The position numbers were made by a program, and so were the translations under genes. The notes below the pieces were generated by a model. It did not search any database, had not been told where the DNA came from, and worked only from the letters and a program-made list of their open reading frames with translations. Shown here in pieces: positions 37,030 to 47,200 of a stretch of 64,000 nucleotides of DNA. Every line of letters begins with the position of its first letter. Positions within the stretch are counted from its first letter, which is position 1. Source of the DNA: Halomonas sp. TD01 (GTDB taxonomy: Bacteria > Pseudomonadota > Gammaproteobacteria > Pseudomonadales > Halomonadaceae); contig NZ_OV350343.1 in the NCBI RefSeq assembly GCF_923868895.1, positions 1,798,001-1,862,000 of the forward strand, read 5' to 3'.

Positions 37030-38478
37030 ATGCAGATTACCGCAGAATCTCATTTGGCTCCTTTACTGGCCCCTTTGGGAGCAAACGCAGACGGCTTTCC
37101 CGTGGGAGAGTCGTTAGAAGATGACAATGACTATCTCGTATTAGATGAAGAGATGATGAAGATAGGCTCACTTCAGCACGGCCAAGTGGAGTGGGGGACC
37201 GCTGAGGAACTGGCAATTCGTATGTTGAGTGAGCGTGGCAAAGACATAAAAGTGCTGGGGCACCTGCTGCACTGCATGCAGCATGATGGCAGCAGCGTGC
37301 GTTTTGCACTGTCCTTACGCCTACTAGCACGCAGTATTGCTCAACCTTGGTGGGAGCATGCTTATCCATTTGGAGGTAAGCGCGGTGACAAGCTGCGCCT
37401 GCGGCTGTTGCAGCAGTTTATTCAACGGAGTGTCAAACTTGTATCTGGGCTCGACTTTCACAATGCCGAGGATGAGTTTGAAGCTTGTCAGGCGTCGCTT
37501 GCCGAGCTAAAGAAGCAAGTGACTGAAACATCGCTACCCGGCAAGGCAATTGAAGATTTAAGCCGCCAGTTAACTGCTCAGCGCTCAGTGGAGCAGTCAT
37601 CATCGGCGCCAGAAAATCTAACGCCCCAGCAAGTGGGAGAGCAGACCTCCGCCAGTCAGGGATACGAAGCGCCTGCGACTGCCAAAGCGCCAGAGCTACG
37701 ATTAGAAGCAGGTAACGATCGCTCAAATCGTCAGGCATTGCTGAAAATGGCTGAATTCCTTGGCGAACAATCGCCTGGCGAACAAGTCTCTTACCGTCTG
37801 CGTCGTTATGCGGTTTGGAGCACGATCCAGACACTTCCCGTCGCTAAAGAAAATGGCAAAACGGAGCTTTCCCCAGTCTCTGCTGATCGTATTGCTGATT
37901 ACCGTGAATCCCTCTCCAAGGGGGGCGATAACGCTCTCTGGCAGCGCATTGAGAATAGCCTCGCGCTAAGCCCTTATTGGTTGGAAGGGCATCGGCTCAG
38001 TGCCGAGCTGGCCAAACAGCTGGGCTATTCATGCTGTGCAGAAGCGATTCGTGAGGAAACGCTGCGGTTTGTGGAGCGGTTGCCGGGTATCGAATCACTG
38101 ACCTTCAACAATGGTGCTGCGTTCCTCGAGGAGGAAACGATGCGCTGGCTACATGGTTCTGCGGGTAACAGCGGAGCCGTCAGTAATGGTAATGAGGCAT
38201 GGGAAGCTGGCTTGGAAGAAGCTCGGGAAGCGGTGAAAGGCGGCGATCTTAGTGCAGCACTCAAAGTGCTAGATCAAGGGCTAAGCAGAGCCTGTTCTCC
38301 ACGGGAGAGTGTCTATTGGCGACTAGCCAGTGCTGAGCTTTTACATGAAGCAGGTCTGGAAAGCTTAGCGCAGCAGCATTATCACACGCTGTACCAAACA
38401 GTAACGGATCTGGCGCTAGGACATTGGGAACCAGCGTTGGTGTCACGATTAAAAGCAGCGGTTCAAGAGACACACTAG
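37030..38478 (+). CDS. tssA: T6SS cap/assembly protein TssA (VasJ type)
   Basis: Protein of 482 residues. The N-terminal ImpA-related domain (about 10-125) includes the family pattern GEWGTAEELAIRMLSERGKDI-like stretch and RLLARSIAQPWWEHAYP. A proline/serine-rich linker (about 180-225) and the VasJ-type C-terminal domain (about 230-480) follow. TssA proteins coordinate baseplate and sheath growth. ATG 37030 is chosen over ATG 37006 because AAAGGAG lies just upstream. Position after vasI matches the V. cholerae vasJ gene. Confidence 0.87.
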   Translation: MQITAESHLAPLLAPLGANADGFPVGESLEDDNDYLVLDEEMMKIGSLQHGQVEWGTAEELAIRMLSERGKDIKVLGHLLHCMQHDGSSVRFALSLRLLARSIAQPWWEHAYPFGGKRGDKLRLRLLQQFIQRSVKLVSGLDFHNAEDEFEACQASLAELKKQVTETSLPGKAIEDLSRQLTAQRSVEQSSSAPENLTPQQVGEQTSASQGYEAPATAKAPELRLEAGNDRSNRQALLKMAEFLGEQSPGEQVSYRLRRYAVWSTIQTLPVAKENGKTELSPVSADRIADYRESLSKGGDNALWQRIENSLALSPYWLEGHRLSAELAKQLGYSCCAEAIREETLRFVERLPGIESLTFNNGAAFLEEETMRWLHGSAGNSGAVSNGNEAWEAGLEEAREAVKGGDLSAALKVLDQGLSRACSPRESVYWRLASAELLHEAGLESLAQQHYHTLYQTVTDLALGHWEPALVSRLKAAVQETH

Positions 38479-38513
38479 TGGTCATCATCAACAGGGACGA
38501 GGGATAAAGGCTA

Positions 38514-41500
38514 ATGTGGTCAACCTTAAAATCAAAACTGAGCCGCTGGGTGCCTGGCTTTTCCCGGGCGCAAACCGCGAAAAACAGGGCCAATGCGCAC
38601 GGTAACAAAGCCAAAGGACTTCTGCGCCTCTCAACACTGCTTTGGGTGGTACTACTCATCGTGTTGGTAATTGCTATTTGGTGGTGGGGGCCAAACTGGG
38701 AGGTGCGGGAAACCACTCCTCTTGCTCCCTTAATGAACCGTTTGCTGGCAACACTTTTAGTAGTCACGGTAGTGGCCATCATATGGGGTGTCAGCCTTGC
38801 CCGCCGATTACGTAGGCTGGATGACGAACGCCAGCAGGAAAAAGCTCGTCAGGAAGACCCTGCCATCGATCAAGTTGAACGCCAAGAAGACTCTTTGAAC
38901 GCAGTGTTGAAAGAAATAACTGGTAGCTTGGGAGGTGGAAGCAAAAGTCGTTATAGCTTGCCTTGGTTTTTGGTCATGGGGATAGAGAATGCTGGTAAAA
39001 CCAGTCTTATCAACCGCTCTGGCCAGAACTTTGCACTTACCCATGTGATGAAAGCCTCCGGGCAGAGCAGCAAACAGAGCCAGCTAGGTTTCGACTGGTG
39101 GATTGGTGACAAAGCGGTATTGATAGACCCTGATGGTGAGCTATTGACGCAGGGGGCGCTGGAGGGTGAAGAGTCGCAGGTGCTTCAGCGTCGGTTATGG
39201 GAACACTTTGTGGAGTGGCTTGAACGCAACCGAGCTCAACGACCACTAGATGGAGTGGTATTGGTTCTGGACCTAGCTCGTTTGAGTCATGCCAAGGTGG
39301 CTGTGCGCAAAGCCTATGCGGCACTGCTGCGTAGCCGTTTACGCGAACTTATGGAACAACATGGTACTCGCCTGCCGGTATACGTGACCTTTAGCAAAAT
39401 GGACTTGTTGCACGGTTTTGATAGCTTCTTTCGTCACTACTCTCGCTCAGCTAGAAAGACCCCCCTTGGCTTTACGTTTACCCCTGCTTCCATTGATACC
39501 CCTGGCAAATGGGAAGCTGAGTTTGAGGCTGATTACGATGCCATGCTGGCTCGCGTGAACCAGCTTTTACCCGCTATGTTGTCAGAGTGTCGTGACCGTG
39601 AAGAGAGAGAGTCGGTATTTCGTTTTGTACGTCAGCTCGCCGGGTTAAGAGATATCCTATTTGGCTTTTTAAGCGAAGCGTTATCCAGCGACCGTTTTTC
39701 TACTGCTGCGATCGTGCGTGGCGCTTACTTCACATCGGTATATCAACAGGGGGTGCCGGAAGATCCCTTCGTGGATGCAGCTGCTCGGCGCTATGGCATG
39801 AAAGATAGCGTTCAGTCTGCCCACCGCGCTACTCGTAGTGCGTTGTACTTCACCGAAGATCTTTTCGAGAAGGTTATTTATCCGGAAACAGGGTTGGCGA
39901 GCGATAATGCCAGAGTTGCACAGCGGCGCAGACGCATGCGTACGTACAGCCTTGCCGCCTGCTCAATAATGGGTGTAATCCTCGTTGCAGGGTGGAGTCA
40001 CTTCTACCAAAAAAATAGCATTTCGCTTACTGCTGTCGAAGAGCGCGCATCAGCGTTTTTGGCGACTCACCCTGAAGCGTTTCAAAGCGATGACCCCTCG
40101 GGTTATGAATTCCTCGACCCCCTGGATCGGCTGCGTGACACGATGGAAACCTTTGAAAGCTATCGTACACACGTAACGTATCTAGCAGATATGGGGTTAT
40201 ATCAAGGGCACATCATAGGTGCCCAGGTAGAACGCGCCTATCTCGCCATGCTAGAGCAGCAGTTTCTGCCTGCCATCATGATTGGCATTGTGGACGATAT
40301 GAACCGATCTGAAGAGGGCAGCAACGCCAAATTGGCGCTCTTACGCGTATTACGCATGATGTCAGATGCTAGTGGTCGCCAACCCGAAAGGGTTGAGCGG
40401 TTTATGGCTCAGCGTTGGCAGGCGTACTTTCCTCAGCAAGGCGAGGTGCAAGAGCGCTTGCTAACGCATCTAGACTATGCTTTGGAACATAGTGACCTAG
40501 AAGGGCGTATTGCTGAGGGGAGCCCACGTGCTAAGCAAGCGATGGCACCGCTGCAAGGAAGTATCGACGCGGCACAACATGAGCTAGCCCGCCAACCGAT
40601 TGATGAGCGTGTTTACTTAGCGCTAAAAGCGGCAGGCAATCGTCATGGTGAGCGATTGGACCTCCGGCATAGTGTTGGCACGCTGTTCGATAGAGTATTT
40701 ATGGCACGCGATGATGACCCTGAACATGTGCGCCTGGCACATCTGCTAACCCGAGATGGCTTTGAGAAATACTTTCTAAACGAATTATCGCGCGCAACAG
40801 AGCTAGCACTGGTTGATGCCTGGGTGTTAGGCCAGCGCGAGGACATTAACTTCAGCGATGCAGATACACAGCAACTGCAAACCGCGCTGCGGGAACACTA
40901 TGTTGGCGATTACCACGTTAGTTGGCGCGACGCGCTGCGTAATACGCACTTGGTGCCACTGCCCGATATTCGTCAAGCTATTGTGGTAGCCGACTCCTTA
41001 GTAGGGCCGCAGCGGCCGCTCGATAGACTATTAGCCGCGATTGAGCGAAATACTAGCCTCTATCCAGAGCTGCCCGTCGATGACGAAGAAGCCCGCGAAG
41101 CATTGCGTCAATCCCAGCGTTATCAATTAGCCTCAGCTATTGAGCAGCCCTTTACGCCGGTCAACCGACTCAGCCAAGCTCGTGATGGTAATCCCTCAAC
41201 TCTTGAGGAGATTAAGCAAGCTGTGTCAGCACTGCGAAACTATCTGCTAGATATAGAGGAGTCGAATAATACCGGGAGAGCTGCTTTCTTGACGGTACGT
41301 GACCGGCTATCGCTACGGGGTAATGACCCTATCGATAACCTGCAGCGCATCGCTGGCAATGCGCCAGAACCGGTAGGTCGGATGTTGCAAAGTCTGGCTG
41401 ACCAAAGTTGGCAGTTAATGATGGTTAGAGCCACACGCCATCTTGAAAGCCAATGGCTGGATGATGTTGTTGCACCCTATCAAGCACATTTGGCTGGCCG

Positions 41501-42158
41501 TTATCCATTGTCGCCGAATGCCAGTCAGGAAGTGGCGTTAAGCGACTTCGAGGACTTCTTTGCTCCAGGTGGCACGCTAGATTCATTCTACCAAGACAGT
41601 CTGAAACCCTTTATTGAAGGGGCTCCCGAGTATTTGGTGGATGCCGACGGGAATTCACTGCTGCGAGACAGCCTTTATACGGCGGTTCAACAGGCAGAAC
41701 AGATTCGCCGCGCTTACTTTAGCCGAGACGGTGCACTCGACGTAGAGTTTGCCCTTGAGCCTATCAGCCTAAGTCCAGATAAGCGGCGTAGTGTGATCAG
41801 TGTTGATGGACAGCTTATTGAGTATGCACACAGCGCTAGCCAACGCGTTTCTATGATTTGGCCTAATGCTCTGCGCGGCGGTACGGAAAGCCGCATCACG
41901 ATGGTACCCAGTGAGATTAACCGCTCACCGCGGAGTATCACGCAGAACGGCGCTTGGGCATGGTTTCGCCTACTAGAAGAAGCGGATATTACCAGCGTAA
42001 GCGAGCGTGAGCTGGAGCTACGTTTTAACGTGGCTGGCGGTGCGATGCGCTATCGTCTGTTTGCCGATGGTGCTCCTAATCCGTTTACCCGCCCATTAGC
42101 CGCAGGCTTTCAACTGCCATCAGCCCTCTATGCTGATCGAGGTGATCATGCTGACTAA
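38514..42158 (+). CDS. tssM: T6SS inner-membrane core protein TssM (IcmF/VasK)
   Basis: Largest structural subunit, 1214 residues, crossing the periplasm to contact TssJ. Two membrane segments lie near residues 40-62 and 72-95. A cytoplasmic GTPase-like domain has Walker A GIENAGKTS (Lys162). A third membrane segment is near 485-505, followed by a roughly 700-residue periplasmic part ending in the beta-rich region that binds TssJ. The nucleotide-binding motif is intact, which is not so in every TssM. The next gene overlaps its last 11 bases. Confidence 0.95.
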   Translation: MWSTLKSKLSRWVPGFSRAQTAKNRANAHGNKAKGLLRLSTLLWVVLLIVLVIAIWWWGPNWEVRETTPLAPLMNRLLATLLVVTVVAIIWGVSLARRLRRLDDERQQEKARQEDPAIDQVERQEDSLNAVLKEITGSLGGGSKSRYSLPWFLVMGIENAGKTSLINRSGQNFALTHVMKASGQSSKQSQLGFDWWIGDKAVLIDPDGELLTQGALEGEESQVLQRRLWEHFVEWLERNRAQRPLDGVVLVLDLARLSHAKVAVRKAYAALLRSRLRELMEQHGTRLPVYVTFSKMDLLHGFDSFFRHYSRSARKTPLGFTFTPASIDTPGKWEAEFEADYDAMLARVNQLLPAMLSECRDREERESVFRFVRQLAGLRDILFGFLSEALSSDRFSTAAIVRGAYFTSVYQQGVPEDPFVDAAARRYGMKDSVQSAHRATRSALYFTEDLFEKVIYPETGLASDNARVAQRRRRMRTYSLAACSIMGVILVAGWSHFYQKNSISLTAVEERASAFLATHPEAFQSDDPSGYEFLDPLDRLRDTMETFESYRTHVTYLADMGLYQGHIIGAQVERAYLAMLEQQFLPAIMIGIVDDMNRSEEGSNAKLALLRVLRMMSDASGRQPERVERFMAQRWQAYFPQQGEVQERLLTHLDYALEHSDLEGRIAEGSPRAKQAMAPLQGSIDAAQHELARQPIDERVYLALKAAGNRHGERLDLRHSVGTLFDRVFMARDDDPEHVRLAHLLTRDGFEKYFLNELSRATELALVDAWVLGQREDINFSDADTQQLQTALREHYVGDYHVSWRDALRNTHLVPLPDIRQAIVVADSLVGPQRPLDRLLAAIERNTSLYPELPVDDEEAREALRQSQRYQLASAIEQPFTPVNRLSQARDGNPSTLEEIKQAVSALRNYLLDIEESNNTGRAAFLTVRDRLSLRGNDPIDNLQRIAGNAPEPVGRMLQSLADQSWQLMMVRATRHLESQWLDDVVAPYQAHLAGRYPLSPNASQEVALSDFEDFFAPGGTLDSFYQDSLKPFIEGAPEYLVDADGNSLLRDSLYTAVQQAEQIRRAYFSRDGALDVEFALEPISLSPDKRRSVISVDGQLIEYAHSASQRVSMIWPNALRGGTESRITMVPSEINRSPRSITQNGAWAWFRLLEEADITSVSERELELRFNVAGGAMRYRLFADGAPNPFTRPLAAGFQLPSALYADRGDHAD

Positions 42159-42738
42159 GTTCAAGCAACTGCTCACCATCGGCTCGAATCGACAACCTGC
42201 AACGTCAACGATTAGCCATAGCGTGAAGCGCTCGCGATTATTGTCAGATGCACGCAACGAAGATATCGATAACTTTATCGAGGCGGTTTATAAGGCAGAT
42301 CAAAAGGGACACTCCCCGTGGGTGCTGCGTGACAGCAGCGTGTTGGAAACGCTGCGTCGTGCACTTGAGTTCACTGTGCATCGTGGCTTATGGCTTCAGC
42401 GGGAAGAAGGCCAAGTAGCCTATTGGCAGGGACGTCTGCTAGCACTTAGGCATGGTGAAGGCCCGCCTCTTGGCATGGTGCTCGCCTGTAGGGCGGATGA
42501 CGAAGCCGCATGGCAACTGCGTTTTTTTTATATCAGCCAAGAGTGGAAAGGTAGTGGTCACGGCACGCGACTATTAACTGCGGTGCGCCGTAGTCTTAAA
42601 GGTGTACCGCTACAAACACGTCTGCCAATGGTGTGCCACTCAGCCATCGATAGCCTTGAAGCGGCGGGTTTTACTCGCCAATACGTAGATGCTTTCGATG
42701 TTGCCAGCTACGAAGCGCCTGCAATGTGGGATGAGTAA
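42148..42738 (+). CDS. GNAT-fold protein within the T6SS operon
   Basis: Protein of 196 residues. From about residue 95 on it has the GNAT layout: GPPLGMVLACR strand, LRFFYISQEWKGSGHGTRLL with an acetyl-CoA loop WKGSGHGTRL (pattern R/Q-x-x-G-x-G/A, with K in first place), then LEAAGFTRQYVDAFDV as the last motif. No signal peptide or membrane segment. ATG 42148 follows GAGGTG and overlaps tssM by 11 bases; ATG 42130 is an alternative. It occupies the place where vasL stands in the Vibrio cholerae cluster. It may modify a T6SS component or be a cytosolic effector-related enzyme; the substrate is unknown. Confidence 0.65.
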   Translation: MLTKFKQLLTIGSNRQPATSTISHSVKRSRLLSDARNEDIDNFIEAVYKADQKGHSPWVLRDSSVLETLRRALEFTVHRGLWLQREEGQVAYWQGRLLALRHGEGPPLGMVLACRADDEAAWQLRFFYISQEWKGSGHGTRLLTAVRRSLKGVPLQTRLPMVCHSAIDSLEAAGFTRQYVDAFDVASYEAPAMWDE

Positions 42739-42818
42739 GCAGGGCGACTAAATGATTGGCCGACCCAAAGATAAGTATCACTAAGACGAACAAGTTGCTC
42801 GGAGAAGGAGTTCCGCTA

Positions 42819-43700
42819 ATGAGCCAAAAATTTGTATTAGTAGGTGATATAGGCACCGACCATGATGGTTTCCCCCCAACGCCAGTGACTGGGGGTAGTA
42901 GCACGGTATTAATGGATGGTAAGCCGATGGCTCGTGTAGGTGACCCATTAGCGCCACACGCCAAACCCAAGCATCCTCCTCATCCGCGTGCCATTGCCGA
43001 AGGCTCAGGAACAATTTTCATCGATGGAAAACCTGCGGCGCTGACCGGCCACGCAGTGGATTGCGGTGGCGTAGTGATTGGCTCTGGTTCAGGGGAGGGA
43101 GGAGATGTAACCGACGTGGGTGGTGTGCCTACCATATCCTCAATAGCGCTAGTTAACGCCCCTGCTTCTGAATCAACGAGTAGAGCTACTCCTCCAAGCT
43201 CTGAAGCAACTGCTTTGAGTGAAGCAGGTAGAGAGTGGTTGAAGGGAGTTGAGGAGCTTCGCTTGATGCCCTATGACGATCAAACCGGTGAAGAGATTAA
43301 TCGCTGGGTACCAGGCGCTACGGTTGGTTATGGACATCTTATTTCTCGGCAAGAATGGCAGATTTATCAAGATGGCATTACTGCTCAACAAGCAGATCAA
43401 CTCTTTAATAATGATCTAACCCCTTTTGTTAATGCAGTAAACCGCGTTATTCCCGTTCCTCTTGAATCTCACCAGTTAGATGCTTCTGTCATGCTTGCTT
43501 ACAACATTGGAGTGGGAGGTTTTAGTTCATCATCGGTAGTTAAGTTAATAAATGACTCTCAAGCTGAAACACCCTTTACATCTCTTGAAGAAGCATGGAA
43601 GGCCTGGAATAAATCGCAAGGACAAGTCAACCAGGGTCTTATCAATCGTCGTTCTGCTGAGTGGGAGATGTTTTCAAAGGGAGTATATAAAAGATGGTAA
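42819..43700 (+). CDS. PAAR-domain T6SS effector with GH24 lysozyme domain
   Basis: Evolved PAAR effector of 293 residues. Residues 1-105 are a PAAR spike-tip domain with the repeated pattern GGSSTVLMDGKPMARVGD and GSGTIFIDGKPAALTGH. A Ser/Thr-rich linker (about 105-130) follows, then a phage-type GH24 muramidase (about 132-290). The lysozyme triad is visible: Glu145, Asp154 (nine residues on) and Thr168 in GATVGYGHL. It should cleave peptidoglycan in the periplasm of rival cells after delivery on the VgrG tip. ATG 42819 follows AAGGAG; the longer frame from 42756 lacks PAAR homology in its extra residues. The next gene overlaps its stop and is the likely immunity gene. Confidence 0.88.
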   Translation: MSQKFVLVGDIGTDHDGFPPTPVTGGSSTVLMDGKPMARVGDPLAPHAKPKHPPHPRAIAEGSGTIFIDGKPAALTGHAVDCGGVVIGSGSGEGGDVTDVGGVPTISSIALVNAPASESTSRATPPSSEATALSEAGREWLKGVEELRLMPYDDQTGEEINRWVPGATVGYGHLISRQEWQIYQDGITAQQADQLFNNDLTPFVNAVNRVIPVPLESHQLDASVMLAYNIGVGGFSSSSVVKLINDSQAETPFTSLEEAWKAWNKSQGQVNQGLINRRSAEWEMFSKGVYKRW

Positions 43701-44236
43701 GTATATTAAAGATGCTTATATCTTTTGTTGCCTTGGTTACGCTGACTTCGAGTTATGCGGGTGGTGTAGAAAAGAATGAGTTGATTGAATATCTTTATGG
43801 TACCTATTGTGTGACCAAAATAGAGCAATATCGGGGAGGGCGAACGAGTCGTGAAAATGCGCTTCGCCAACTAAACGCACAAGTTAAGGTGAATAAAAGA
43901 GAGTTTTTATTTTGGGATGGCTCTGTCTATGAAGACCCTGCTTATCAAATCGAAAACCACTCTGTTCTGAAGGGAGAGGGCAATGTTCCTGAAGTAAGTG
44001 AACGGTTTGGGAGTTTCTATGGCGTTGGTCTGGAAAGAGAGAGTATCACCACGCTGAGTGTGCAAAGTCGTTCGCTAAATGAGTTGCCTTATATTTTTGA
44101 AGTAGTGGACCGTCAGCTGTGGCTTTTTTTAGATGGCTGGTTTTACACGCTCGAAAAGACTTCATCAGACACTAGCGCTTCTCTAATGAATGAAGACGCG
44201 CACACTTGCGAACACACTGATACTCAAGGACGATAA
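43694..44236 (+). CDS. Putative periplasmic immunity protein to the PAAR-lysozyme effector
   Basis: Protein of 180 residues that I do not recognise. A signal peptide is clear (MVSILKMLISFVALVTLTSSYAG). The mature part is beta-rich by pattern and has two cysteines. Its ATG overlaps the effector stop and its stop lies one base before the VgrG-Rhs ATG. Because the effector attacks peptidoglycan, its immunity factor must be periplasmic, and this gene fits by location and export signal. The gene is more AT-rich than its neighbours, as usual for immunity genes. Function is inferred from context only. Confidence 0.65.
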   Translation: MVSILKMLISFVALVTLTSSYAGGVEKNELIEYLYGTYCVTKIEQYRGGRTSRENALRQLNAQVKVNKREFLFWDGSVYEDPAYQIENHSVLKGEGNVPEVSERFGSFYGVGLERESITTLSVQSRSLNELPYIFEVVDRQLWLFLDGWFYTLEKTSSDTSASLMNEDAHTCEHTDTQGR

Positions 44237-44237
44237 T

Positions 44238-47200
44238 ATGTCAGGACTTCAATTCACCCTATCGCTACCCGGAGCGAAGGACACGGCGGTGGTGCGTTTT
44301 ACCCACCGCGAGGCGCTGTCAGCGCCGTTTGTGCTCTCGGTGGAATTTGCCAGCCGTACCCATGACCTGTCGCCCTCTGATTGTTTGGATCAGAATGCCA
44401 CGCTGACGATCTGGCAGGATGGCGAGCCGCTGCGCCGCGTGCATGGCATCGTCAGTGAGTTTCATCGCGGTGATCGCGGTCACCGCCGCAGCTTTTATCG
44501 TGTCGAGATTCGCCCCGCCCTGTGGCGGCTGTCGCTGCGTCACAACTCGCGTATCTTTCAAGACATCGCGCCGTTTGATGCCATCACCACCCTGGCCAAC
44601 GAGCGTGGGCTTACCGATATGGGCGTGTCTGCCTTCCGTGAGCCCGCCGAGCGTGAGTTTCTGGTTCAGTACCGCGAGACCGATCTGGCCTTTATTGAGC
44701 GCTTAGCTGCCGAAGAGGGTTATTTCTACTTTCACGAGTTTGAGAATGCGGATGGCGGTCAACACCGTTTGGTATTTGCCGATGCCGCCGTGATTCTGCC
44801 CAACGTCGGCGAGCGCACCTACCACGGCCGTGCGGGCGGTACACCGCCCCAGCGCCACCTGCGCAAGCTGCGTCAGGTCAGCCGTGTGCGCCCTGCCTCG
44901 GTCACGCTCAAGGATTACAGCTTTAAGAACCCCGCCTATGCACAGCGCCACCAGCATGAGGCTCGCGACCTGGAAGCACATGCCCAGCGGGAGGATTACG
45001 AACACTTCGATTACCCAGGGCGCTATAAAAAAGACGCCTCCGGCAAGCCGTTTACCCGCCACCGCCTGGAAGCGCTGCGCGCTGATGCTACCACCGCCGA
45101 GGCGGAGAGTGACTTACCTGAACTGGCCCCCGGCCTGTGCTTTACCCTCACCGAGCACGACACGGAAAGCTTGAACCAGGAATGGCAAGTGGTCTCGGTG
45201 GTGCACTACGGGGAACAGCCCCAGGCCCTGGAAGAAGATGCCGCAGGGGGTGACGGCATGACCCGCTACCACAACGAGGTGGTAATCATGCCGCGGGATC
45301 AACCCTTTCGCCCGACGCCCGCCCCCAAGCCCCGAGTCGATGGCCCTCAGGTGGCGTTCGTGGTCGGGCCAGAGGGCGAAGAGATCTACTGCGACGAACA
45401 TGGCCGCGTTAAAGTGCAATTTCCCTGGGACCGCTACGCCGAACCCAACGAGACCGCCAGTTGCTGGGTACGGGTTGCCCAAGGCTGGGCAGGCGGCGGC
45501 TATGGCAGCATGGCAATACCGCGGATCGGCCATGAGGTTATTGTCTCGTTTTTAGAAGGCGACCCGGATCAACCACTGGTTACTGGCCGCACCTACCACG
45601 CGGTGAACCGGCCCCCGTACCCGCTGCCGGAACATAAGACCCGCACGGTATTGCGCACCCAGAGCCACCAAGGCAGTGGCTTTAACGAACTGCGCTTTGA
45701 CGACAAAACCGATCAAGAGCAGATCTGGCTCCACGCCCAAAAAGACCTGGAATTGCTGACCCTCAACGACCGCACCGAAGAAATCCGCCGACATAGCCAC
45801 CTCACCGTTCACCACGACCGCCTCAGCGAGATCCACCACGATGATCACCTGACGGTACACGGCAAACGCCACGCCCTGATCAAAGGCGATGATCACCTCC
45901 AGGTCGATGACACCCGCCATGAACACTACGGCGAGGCGCAGTTGGTCGAGGCAGGCCGTGAACTGCACCACAAAGCGGGCAGCCAGATCGTGTTGGATGC
46001 GGGCAATGAAATTACCCTTAACGCGGGCGGCAGCTTTATCAAGCTGGACAGCGGCGGCGTGACCATCGTCGGCGCCATGGTCAAGATCAACTCCGGCGGC
46101 AGCCCCGGTCGTGGCCGCGGCCACGCCATTGTGCTGCCGCGGTTACCGGGTGAAGCCGCCTCGGAAGCCAGTGAGTACGTCACCCTAGAACCGCACCAAA
46201 CCCCGCTGCTGGTCAGCGATATTATCGCCGCCACGCCGCTCGCGATGGAGGATATCGACATCGCCGATGGTCTGGCCGACCAGTGCAGCGCCTGCGAGCC
46301 TGCGGTGGGCAGCCCGGTCAACCCGCTGCTCGGCGCCAAGCTGCTGCCCGCCGAGACCGATTTTGCGCTACCGGCGCCACGGCCCTGGGTGTTTAGCCGC
46401 GGCTACCTCTCCAGCAATGCGCACATCGGCGCGCTTGGCCAAGGCTGGTCGTTGCCTGGGGAGAGTCTGTCGATCACCCTCAACGCGGATGCTTGTATTA
46501 TCCACGACGCACAGGGGCGCGAGATTACCTTTGGCTCACTGGCCCCCGGTCAGGCGCGCCACTCGCCCACCGAGCAGCTATGGATACGCCGTGGGGGTGC
46601 CTCAGTCGATGAAGAGAGCAACGCGTCTCGCTGGCAAGCGTTAGACGAAACGCTGCGAAGTGATCCTGAGCATATTGTGCTCAGCGATGCCAGCGGCCTC
46701 TATTATGTGTTTGCACCTTCCACCGTAGAGCAGGAGGAAACAACCGACACCGACACCGCCCGCTGGCCGCTGATTGAAGAGCGCGACCGCAACGGCTATA
46801 CCACCCAGTACCACTGGGAAGCAGACCTGCTGGTACGGGTGATCGACAGTGCCCAGCGTCACTATCAGTTGGTCTATGACCGTGTCCTTCCCGCCCAGCC
46901 TGATGACGCTGGGCTGCGCTTAACCGGCGTCAAGCTGATCCAGGACCACGACGGCAGCGCCCAGGACGACTGGTTAGTCCGTTACTCGTTTAACTCCGTC
47001 GGTGACTTGATCGCCGTGCGCCACCGCCACGGTGAGGTGATGCGCGAGTTCGAGTGGGACACCCATATGTTGACGGCTCATCGCGTCCCCGGGGGGATAG
47101 AAGCCCACTACACCTGGGATCGTCATGCCCCGGATGGCCGCGTGATCGGTCAACAGGAAGCCGGCGGCCTGGCGCGGTCGTACCGCTACGAGGTGGATCA

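Noticed and set aside
43251..43325. Lysozyme domain as a phage remnant
   Set aside because: It is in frame with a PAAR domain and linker, and no other phage gene is near; an evolved T6SS effector explains it.
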